Shown in pieces: positions 57,909-64,000 of a DNA stretch of 64,000 bases; within the stretch, counting starts at the first letter, position 1, and each line of letters begins with the position of its first letter. This DNA comes from Carnobacterium_A sp047553015. Its GTDB lineage: Bacteria > Bacillota > Bacilli > Lactobacillales > Carnobacteriaceae. The notes beneath the pieces were generated by a model. It saw nothing but the letters and a program-made list of their open reading frames with translations. It was not told the origin of the DNA and ran no database searches. A program made the translations under genes and the position numbers. The stretch is taken from assembly GCF_047553015.1 (NCBI RefSeq), contig NZ_CP180212.1, positions 1,240,001 to 1,304,000 of the forward strand, given 5' to 3'.

Positions 57909-59045
57909 CTATTCTTCCATAGTCATAGGATCTATTGCGTCTAAATCAGTCGCCTCATTAAGCAATTGACCTTCTTCAACAGGAACTTTTGATGACAGGA
58001 TAATTTGGTCTTCTGCTTCTAATCCGCTAGTTACAATGGTATTTTCTCCTTCTTGTTCACCTAGTTGTATAATGCGTCTCACAACGGTCCCAAAATCATT
58101 TACCAAAACGTAAGAGACCTTATCTTCTTTATGAATTGCTTTCGTCGGAATGGCAATGAGTTCTTTTCCGATATTTACAACTGCTTGAACATGGTAACCA
58201 TTGCGGATGCCTTCTAATGTATCTAAAGAAAGCTTAACAGGATAACTAGACATCGTTGACGCTTGACCGTAGTCGCCTTCTTGGGCCCCATCTTCTGTTG
58301 GATTTAAATCAATAAAACTCACTTTACCAGTAACAGCATAGTCATTAGAAATGACTTTAATATCAGCTGTTTGCTCGCTAGCTAATTTGCCGACATCTTT
58401 TTCATTAACTGTACCGGCTACATAAAACTGATCTGAAATTAATTTTAAAATCGGAGATTCTGCATCCTTCACTTCGGGTATATATACTTTTCCTGCAAAA
58501 GGAGCAACAATCTCTTTGTAGCGTTGTTCTTTTAGAGAAGCCATATTGTTATACATCTCTGTTATCTCTGCATCTAAATCATCGGTACTCATGTCCATTT
58601 TTATTTCTTCGAGTGTTTGAGTTCGTTCTTCTTCAGGTAGTTTATTCCAATTTTTAATCGCCAAATCTCTCTTATAACTAGCATTCGAACGTTGGGTTTC
58701 CATCCTAGCAACTTGGTTGGTTGTATCGCTTAGTTGTGTCGCTACTTCTGTATTTTCATAGGTATAGAATAATTGGCCTTTTTCTACCGTCTCACCATTT
58801 GCTACTTGCAAGTCTCCCATTGCTCCATAGGCTTCTTCTTTACGAAACTCTTGTGATTGTTCCGGTTTGACTGTTCCATTAACAAAAACTTGTTCCATGC
58901 TTGGAACAGTAAAATAGTCTATACCGTAAGGATCTTCTATCTCTTCTACAACAACTTCTTTTGAGGAAAGCACTTTTTGTGAAACAAAGACTGCGATAAT
59001 AATAACTGCAACTATTCCTAATGCGATGCCAATTTTCTTTTTCAT
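57909..59045 (-). CDS. HlyD/MacA-like membrane-fusion protein of the ABC exporter
   Basis: About 378 residues: an N-terminal membrane anchor (IGIALGIVAVIIIAVFVSQ), a lipoyl-like segment (YGAMGDLQVANGETVEKGQLFYTYEN), a charged coiled-coil hairpin (residues about 110-185, with ARMETQRSNASYKRDLAIKN) and the second lipoyl half (EIVAPFAGKVYIPEV). Beta-barrel domains follow. It is the first gene of a three-gene exporter operon. ATG 59045 gives the better spacing from GGGAG; ATG 59051 is two codons upstream. Confidence 0.85.
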   Translation of the reverse strand: MKKKIGIALGIVAVIIIAVFVSQKVLSSKEVVVEEIEDPYGIDYFTVPSMEQVFVNGTVKPEQSQEFRKEEAYGAMGDLQVANGETVEKGQLFYTYENTEVATQLSDTTNQVARMETQRSNASYKRDLAIKNWNKLPEEERTQTLEEIKMDMSTDDLDAEITEMYNNMASLKEQRYKEIVAPFAGKVYIPEVKDAESPILKLISDQFYVAGTVNEKDVGKLASEQTADIKVISNDYAVTGKVSFIDLNPTEDGAQEGDYGQASTMSSYPVKLSLDTLEGIRNGYHVQAVVNIGKELIAIPTKAIHKEDKVSYVLVNDFGTVVRRIIQLGEQEGENTIVTSGLEAEDQIILSSKVPVEEGQLLNEATDLDAIDPMTMEE

Positions 59046-59251
59046 CTTCATTCTCCCTTATTGGTTACTCGTTCAGTTTTTAACAAGTCTAATGATGTGT
59101 ACGCGGTTCTTGCTCGCTCCTCTCACTTTTTATACTACTCTACTAGCCTAAAAAAGCATTTGTTTTTTTAAGCTATTCTGCTAGCATCATACCCTATTTT
59201 TGTTGCTATTTCTACTGTTAATTTAATGGCATTCAGACTAATTTTTCAGAC

Positions 59252-59303
59252 AAAAAAAAGAAGCCAATAATCCCTTCAAATTAGGGCAATTTGCTTCTTT
59301 TTT
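59252..59303 (-). terminator. Terminator after the D-lactate dehydrogenase gene
   Basis: The outer stem AAAAAAGAAGC / GCTTCTTTTTT contains an inner CCCT / AGGG pair. It is followed by a T-run on the minus strand. Confidence 0.82.
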
Positions 59304-59323
59304 CTAGTACTCTGTTCTACTAA

Positions 59324-60316
59324 TTAGTTTACTTCAAACGTACTTTTACCTGTTGTTAGAATCTCGCGGGTAGCATCCAGCGAACCTTCTACTAAATTCT
59401 CAACAGCTGTCTCTGTGTAGAAGGCAATATGAGGTGTGTAGAAAATATCTTCTCTAGCCATTAGGGCATTAAAGACCTCGTCGTCAATTGCTGCACCTTT
59501 TAAGTCTTTATTCACAAAGGAATGTTCTTTTTCATACGTATCTAAAGCAGCACCCGCTAATTTATTGCTTTCTAACGCTTCAAGCAAGTCATCGGTTTTA
59601 ACGATGCTTCCTCTTGCTGTATTGATTAAGAATGAACCCTCTTTCATTTGTGCAAATAATTCTTTGTTAAATAAATGGAAATTGTCATCTGTCGCCGGCA
59701 TATGAATAGAAATCAAGTCAACTTCTCTAACCAATTCTTCAAGTGTATCCGTGTATCTCATGAATTTTCGTGCTTCATCATTTGGATACAAGTCAAATCC
59801 TAGAATCTCTGCACCAAAACCAGCAAATAATTCACCAGTAATGCGACCAATACGGCCTGTCCCAACGATCCCAATTTTCATTGAGCGTACTTCTCGACTA
59901 AGAATCGCTTTATTCCAACTAAAGTTATGATTTTCAACATTCTTTTTAATTAAATCCATATGACGAATCATATTTAATGAAGCTGTTACCGCAAATTCAG
60001 CAATGGCATTTGGTGAGTAAGCTGGCACATTCGTGATAGCTAAACCATTTTCTTTCGCTAATGTTAAATCAAACATATCATAGCCAGCTGAACGAGTAGC
60101 CAATTGCTTGATACCCATTTCTGCTAATGCTGGATATATTCTCTCGTCTAATTTACCTGTTTGTTGGATTAAAATACCGTCTTTGCCTTTTACTTTATCA
60201 AGAGTGTCCATAGTCAAGATTTCTGTTACAGTCTCAACGTCTACACCTATTTTTTCACTCCATACCCTTGCTGCGTCTCTTTCATCTTCACGCGTACCAA
60301 ACATAATTAAGTTCAT
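59324..60316 (-). CDS. ldhD: D-lactate dehydrogenase (D-2-hydroxyacid dehydrogenase family)
   Basis: Reduces pyruvate to D-lactate with NADH. Rossmann motif IGIVGTGRIGRITGELFAGFG near residue 148. Catalytic Arg in FLINTARGSIVKTDD near residue 235, Glu in ALDTYEKEHSF and His in FYTPHIAFYTETAV near residue 297. N-terminal LATRSAGYDMFDL and NVPAYSPNAIAEFAV are family-typical. Length 330 residues. GGAGGAAGAGTAA precedes the ATG. 2-hydroxyisocaproate dehydrogenase is a less likely alternative. Confidence 0.9.
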   Translation of the reverse strand: MNLIMFGTREDERDAARVWSEKIGVDVETVTEILTMDTLDKVKGKDGILIQQTGKLDERIYPALAEMGIKQLATRSAGYDMFDLTLAKENGLAITNVPAYSPNAIAEFAVTASLNMIRHMDLIKKNVENHNFSWNKAILSREVRSMKIGIVGTGRIGRITGELFAGFGAEILGFDLYPNDEARKFMRYTDTLEELVREVDLISIHMPATDDNFHLFNKELFAQMKEGSFLINTARGSIVKTDDLLEALESNKLAGAALDTYEKEHSFVNKDLKGAAIDDEVFNALMAREDIFYTPHIAFYTETAVENLVEGSLDATREILTTGKSTFEVN

Positions 60317-60355
60317 TTACTCTTCCTCCATCTTGATTTATTTCATCAACTATTT

Positions 60356-60590
60356 TTATTCTGCTGTAAAGAATTTGAAAATCTCCTTATCGTACACTCT
60401 CAATACTTTACATAAAATAAAGTCTACAAGGAATGCACTAACAAATGGGATTACAAAGAATACTAACACAGCTACTCCAAAGTTTGCAATGGCGCTGCCT
60501 TCCATAAATTTAATCGCATGGATGGGTCCAACTAAACCTAATAAGCCAAAACCAACTGAAAAAGGTATTCCTTGAACAACAGTGAATAAA
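60356..60590 (-). pseudogene. C-terminal remnant of a PTS EIIC-like membrane protein
   Basis: The minus strand reads an open frame of about 75 codons ending at 60356, without a plausible start or ribosome site. It includes FSVGFGLLGLVGPIHAIKF and ends VYDKEIFKFFTAE. The pattern (Gly-rich membrane loop, hydrophobic helix VAVLVFFVIPFVSAFLVDFI, short charged tail) resembles the C-terminus of EIIC-like PTS membrane proteins. The upstream part is missing; it is replaced directly by the terminator of the AI-2E gene. The reading is mine and the family assignment is tentative. Confidence 0.5.
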
Positions 60591-60594
60591 GAGC

Positions 60595-60630
60595 AAAAAA
60601 AAAGGCAAACCTTAAATAGGTTTACCCTTT
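60595..60630 (-). terminator. Terminator overlapping the AI-2E gene stop
   Basis: AAAGGGTAAACC / GGTTTGCCTTT with a seven-base loop is followed by nine T on the minus strand. The TAA stop of the gene lies in the loop. Confidence 0.82.
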
Positions 60631-61709
60631 TTATTTTCTTCTATAATTATTTTTTTGACGTAAATGATAATCGTTTTAACCACCGCAAAACCAGGTACGC
60701 CAAAAATAATACCGACAATACCAGCCATTTTACCTGCCACTAACAAAACAACAATAATGGTTAAAGGATGAATATCCAAACTTTTCCCAACAAATTTTGG
60801 GGTTAAGAAATTCGCATCTACTTGTTGAATAATCACAATTAGAAGAGCTACTAAAAGAGCTTTACCTGGCGAAATGGTTAATCCAATAATAAAGGCTGGG
60901 GCTGCTCCAATAAATGGACCGATATAAGGGATCATATTCGTTGCTCCACAGATAATGGCTAACAATAAACTGTACGGCAAGCCAATAAAGAGAATACCAA
61001 TATAGACTAATAGTCCAACGACGATACTTGCTAGCCCTTTTCCGCTGATATAACCAGAAACAACATCGTTCATTTGGCTCAACAATTCAATTGCATTCTT
61101 TTTATACTTCGTTGGAAATAAACTAGCCACAGCTGGCGCAAATTTTTTGCCATCGTAAAAAAGATAAAACAAAATAATGGGAACCGTAATTAACACAACA
61201 GCTAATCCAGTCAGCGTCGAAAGGATTGAGCTGATGCTTGTTGTAATAGAAGACAAAACCGTATTTGAAATAGTGTCTAACGAAAGGTTTAAACGCAGTA
61301 AGACTTCTTCATAATCAATTCTTTCCAGTCCTGGAATGCGTTTAAGGTCTTCTGCTTGAATCTCAACATTAGCAATAATCGTAGGAATATTAACAATGAG
61401 TTCACTAAATTGTTCCAATAATAATGGAACCACTTTTATTCCAAAAGAAATTGTCCCCCCAATAGCAAAAACCATGACTATAAGAACAGCATACTTTCTT
61501 TTTAGTTTGCTTTTCTCAATCAACTTGACAAGAGGGTTCATTAGATAAAATAAAAAGCCCGCAATTAAAACCGGGATAAAAAGGGTTGAAAATAACGCAT
61601 ATAACGGTTGAAAAACAAAACTGATTTTGGTCGATACAAATACGGTCAGTGCTGCTGCTAGAGACCATAACGTCCAAAATAATAATTTTGAACTTTTAAA
61701 TATATTCAT
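60612..61709 (-). CDS. AI-2E family membrane transporter
   Basis: 365 residues with about seven or eight hydrophobic segments and the AI-2E family pattern: VLIAGFLFYLMNPLVKLIEK near residue 50, KFAPAVASLFPTKYKKNAIELL near residue 195, GYISGKGLASIVVGLLVYIG and NMIPYIGPFIGAAPAFIIGL. Members transport various small molecules or act as Na/H antiporters; the autoinducer role does not apply generally. ATG 61709 is preceded by AAAAGGAGAAGAAAG; the extension to 61742 is unsupported. Confidence 0.85.
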   Translation of the reverse strand: MNIFKSSKLLFWTLWSLAAALTVFVSTKISFVFQPLYALFSTLFIPVLIAGFLFYLMNPLVKLIEKSKLKRKYAVLIVMVFAIGGTISFGIKVVPLLLEQFSELIVNIPTIIANVEIQAEDLKRIPGLERIDYEEVLLRLNLSLDTISNTVLSSITTSISSILSTLTGLAVVLITVPIILFYLFYDGKKFAPAVASLFPTKYKKNAIELLSQMNDVVSGYISGKGLASIVVGLLVYIGILFIGLPYSLLLAIICGATNMIPYIGPFIGAAPAFIIGLTISPGKALLVALLIVIIQQVDANFLTPKFVGKSLDIHPLTIIVVLLVAGKMAGIVGIIFGVPGFAVVKTIIIYVKKIIIEENKKGKPI

Positions 61710-62055
61710 CTTTCTTCTCCTTTTGAACTGAGTTTTTATCAAAAAAACTCTTTACTCTCTTATTTTCATTTTACCAACTTACTTTATTGTGCTAGCCTTT
61801 TCACTTTAAATTTGATTTATTCAGCTATGAAAACAAAAAAATAGCGTTTTACTCTCAAAAGACACTTTACAGTAGAAAGACCCAAACTTCAACTGAATAA
61901 TAATAAAAAAATTAATTTTAAACTAGCTTGAAAAACCTTCCTTACTTTTTATCTTTCTAACCTATCTTTATAGGAATAAACTGACTTTAATTTAGACTAG
62001 TATACAAAAAAAGTCATGCTAGAAAATACTTTACTAGCATGACTTTTCTAATTAC
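61710..62055. other. 346-base intergenic region
   Basis: It contains the promoter region of the AI-2E gene and the terminator of the HAD gene. I saw no coding sequence or other clear structure. Confidence 0.5.
62006..62047. terminator. Terminator after the HAD hydrolase gene
   Basis: A 14-base perfect stem (AAAAGTCATGCTAG with its complement at 62034-62047) and A/T runs on both sides lie next to the stop at 62056. Confidence 0.88.
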
Positions 62056-62769
62056 TTATTTTTTAAAATACCCTTGTTCTCCAAATAAAAATAACAATTC
62101 ACTCGGATGCTCAATTATTTTATCGGGCTCAATAGACTCATTTGTTGGTTTATTTTTTCGTGTGTTCAACCAAATAACCGTCCATCCCGCTTTTTTACCA
62201 CCGACTATATCATTATGAAAAGAATCGCCAATATAAATAGGTTTTTCATCTGCTAGTGTTAAAGCCGACTCTACCATTTCAAAGGCCGCGATATCCGGTT
62301 TCATTTTTCCTAATTGACCAGAAATAAACATATGGTCTTGAGCAATCCATTTTGCTAAACCAAGCTGATCAATTTTCTTTTGTTGATGAGCTGCTGCACC
62401 ATTTGTCAATAGCGCTACTTGATGATTATTTTTAGTTAAGCGAGTTAATAACTCTTCTATTTCTGGATACAATACTAATTTTTGTTGTTCCACTTCATAG
62501 GCTTTTTGAAAAGCTAAGGCTTCTTCTCGACTAATCGCCATCTTACTTTGCTCACATGCGTATTGAATGCGCATCACTTGCATCTCTATTTTTGGCAATT
62601 CTCCTGATTCACTTTTCTCAAATAACGCATCACTTTTTTCTCTATTCAGCCGATAAAGAGTGTGTATCTTATCTTTTGAAACTTCGCGAATGGTCTGATG
62701 AAAAGCCTTTTTAAACGGAACAAGTTGGTCATACAGTGTATCATCTACATCAAAAATAATAGTAGCCAT
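62056..62769 (-). CDS. HAD-superfamily hydrolase (YjjG-like)
   Basis: 237 residues. Motif I is IIFDVDDTLYDQ at the N-terminus, motif II ALLTNGAAAHQQ near residue 118, motif III Lys in LGKMKPDIAAF near residue 155, motif IV IYIGDSFHNDIVGGKKAGW near residue 178. The helical cap between residues 15 and 90 fits the YjjG/pyrimidine 5'-nucleotidase group. Substrate is uncertain. The ribosome site is weak (AAGGA at a long distance). Confidence 0.82.
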   Translation of the reverse strand: MATIIFDVDDTLYDQLVPFKKAFHQTIREVSKDKIHTLYRLNREKSDALFEKSESGELPKIEMQVMRIQYACEQSKMAISREEALAFQKAYEVEQQKLVLYPEIEELLTRLTKNNHQVALLTNGAAAHQQKKIDQLGLAKWIAQDHMFISGQLGKMKPDIAAFEMVESALTLADEKPIYIGDSFHNDIVGGKKAGWTVIWLNTRKNKPTNESIEPDKIIEHPSELLFLFGEQGYFKK

Positions 62770-62995
62770 AGTTCATTTTCACAATCCTTTAGTTGGTTTT
62801 TTTCTACATTAACTTTACCATAAATAAGTCATAAGAAACGTTTTAAAAGAAATCTATTTCTATTCATGAGGGAATTTAACCGGTCCCTTTAATCAATCAG
62901 CAAACTGTTTTTTATAAAAATAGTTCCCTTACAATTAATGGCGGTTATCTGGTTCTTTCTATGTTAAACTAACGTTATGATAAAGGAGGTCTACT

Positions 62996-63781
62996 ATGTT
63001 GCCTATTTTAGAAATTAAAAATCTTACGAAATCATTTGGCTCAACTGACGTTTTAAAAGGAGTTAACTTTGCTGTTTATCCAGGTGAAATCATTGGGTAT
63101 ATTGGCACAAATGGTGCTGGAAAAAGTACGACGGTTAAATTAATTTTAGGGTTAATGAAACCCGATGCCGGTGAAATTACTATCTTTGGAAAACCGCTAA
63201 TAGAAAACGAAACCCATTACAAAGCGCAGATTGGTTATGTACCCGAAAATGCAGATTTATATGAAACCCTAACTGCTCAGGAATACTTCCTATTTGTTGG
63301 GCAACTTTATGGCTTAAGTGAATCTCTTATAAAAAAAAGAAGCTTGGCTATGATGACGGCTTTAAAAATCGAACAGGCTTTTCAAAATCGACTCTCAACT
63401 TTTTCTAAAGGAATGCGGCAAAAAGTCTTAATCATTTCTAGTTTATTACATAATCCTACTATTCTTTTTTGGGATGAGCCTTTGAATGGCTTAGATGCCA
63501 ATAGTGTTCTTATCATCAAAGAAATTTTAGCACAATTAAAAGCGGATGGAAAAACGATTTTCTACTCTTCACATATTATGGATACTGTTGAAAAGTTAAG
63601 TGATCGAATTTTAATTCTTAATCAAGGTCAGATTGTTGCAGACGGACCTTTTAACGAAATCCGTCATGAAGCAGATGGAACGTTAGAAGAACTCTTTAAT
63701 GAGTTAACAGGCTTTGATGAACACTACCAACTAGCAGAAGATTTTTTAGAAGCGATGAAAGGAGAAGAGTACGATGGCTAA
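62996..63781 (+). CDS. ABC transporter ATP-binding protein
   Basis: 261 residues: Walker A GYIGTNGAGKSTTVKLILG near residue 35, Q-loop-type IGYVPENADLYETLT, signature LSTFSKGMRQKVLIISSL (degenerate, FSKGM in place of LSGGQ) near residue 138, Walker B ILFWDEPLNGLDANS. This pattern fits ABC-2 type exporters such as the EcsA-like or bacitracin-type group. AAAGGAGGTCTACT precedes the ATG. The stop overlaps the next start, giving a coupled permease gene. Confidence 0.9.
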   Translation: MLPILEIKNLTKSFGSTDVLKGVNFAVYPGEIIGYIGTNGAGKSTTVKLILGLMKPDAGEITIFGKPLIENETHYKAQIGYVPENADLYETLTAQEYFLFVGQLYGLSESLIKKRSLAMMTALKIEQAFQNRLSTFSKGMRQKVLIISSLLHNPTILFWDEPLNGLDANSVLIIKEILAQLKADGKTIFYSSHIMDTVEKLSDRILILNQGQIVADGPFNEIRHEADGTLEELFNELTGFDEHYQLAEDFLEAMKGEEYDG

Positions 63782-64000
63782 CTCCTTGAATGCAAAAGAT
63801 CCTGTCTATTTAAAATTGTTGGATACATTTTCTGCACTTTATGAAAAAAATGGTGTCGATTACAACCATTTAAGATTAATTGTCGAGACAAAAATTCTAA
63901 TGGATGGTCGTGAACCTAATCTGATCATGCAAAATGGCAAAGACAAAGAAGAAAAGAACGCCTTTTTTTCTTCTTTGATTTGGTATGTTATTATTAGTAG
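63774..64000 (+). CDS. ABC transporter permease, N-terminal part
   Basis: The frame begins at ATG 63774 after AAAGGAGAAGAGTACG and overlaps the ATPase stop. It continues to the window edge without a stop (75 codons). The part seen is mostly hydrophilic (MANSLNAKDPVYLKLLDTF), with the first hydrophobic helix just beginning (FFSSLIWYVIIS). Its partner role is inferred from coupling with the ATPase gene; the family cannot be assigned from this fragment. Confidence 0.65.
   Translation, partial: MANSLNAKDPVYLKLLDTFSALYEKNGVDYNHLRLIVETKILMDGREPNLIMQNGKDKEEKNAFFSSLIWYVIIS

Noticed and set aside
60108..60575. A 155-codon plus-strand frame spanning the D-lactate dehydrogenase start and the PTS remnant
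   Set aside because: No ribosome site and low-complexity composition; the minus-strand reading gives a sensible membrane-protein tail and the dehydrogenase.
62865..62940. A possible T-box or riboswitch leader before the ABC ATPase (GGGAATTTAACCGGTCCC and nearby stems)
   Set aside because: No T-box sequence, specifier loop or antiterminator could be identified.
1..64000. tRNA, rRNA, insertion sequences, prophage or CRISPR arrays
   Set aside because: None could be recognised on reading; no clover-leaf genes, transposase proteins or regularly spaced repeats were seen.

Overview
The window looks like chromosomal DNA of a low-GC lactic acid bacterium of the Carnobacteriaceae, most likely Carnobacterium. 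The basis is AT-rich sequence with strong AGGAGG ribosome sites, CcpA (cre) style sites, an arginine deiminase operon, D-lactate dehydrogenase, mannose-family PTS genes and a MutY that has lost its iron-sulfur cysteines. The genus is an inference. Most genes lie on the minus strand. I saw no rRNA, tRNA, insertion sequence, phage block or CRISPR array.

Region 1 (1-6.5 kb): housekeeping and stress genes. These are mutY (cut by the window edge), recX, two YflT-type stress proteins, a LysM/peptidoglycan-binding amidase without a signal peptide, a deoxynucleoside kinase and an unknown papain-like protein under a TetR-type palindrome.

Region 2 (6.5-21 kb): amino-sugar utilisation. An autoregulated operon (GntR regulator, mannose-family PTS IIA/IIB/IIC/IID, AgaS, NagA-type deacetylase, LacD aldolase) sits next to an ABC importer, a GH112 galacto-N-biose/lacto-N-biose phosphorylase, a ROK kinase and an AraC regulator. 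Together they suggest uptake of galacto-N-biose, phosphorolysis to Gal-1-P plus GalNAc, 6-phosphorylation by the ROK kinase, and entry into the GalNAc-6-P to tagatose-1,6-bisphosphate route.

Region 3 (21-31.4 kb): ribose and nucleoside use (rbsRKDACB and a ribonucleoside hydrolase, each with an RbsR-type operator), then a LysR/YeiH pair, a HAD phosphatase and a small unknown protein.

Region 4 (31.4-50.8 kb): the most unusual part. Two neighbouring gene sets encode FdrA (AllF-like), DUF1116/YlbE (AllG-like, three copies) and DUF2877 (AllH-like), with a dedicated carbamate kinase, an amidohydrolase with a changed active site, an Nramp-fold transporter lacking the metal-binding motif, a second permease and, further on, a PucR regulator. 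In enterobacteria AllFGH is an oxamate carbamoyltransferase feeding carbamate kinase. Here no allantoin genes are seen, so the region may encode a carbamoyl-phosphate, ATP-yielding route for an unidentified ureide or carbamoyl compound.

Region 5 (50.8-64 kb): arginine deiminase operon arcABC with a Crp/Fnr regulator, a MacAB-like ABC exporter, D-lactate dehydrogenase, a PTS-like gene remnant, an AI-2E family membrane protein, a HAD hydrolase and the start of an ABC exporter. The ADI operon is a second source of carbamoyl phosphate beside region 4.
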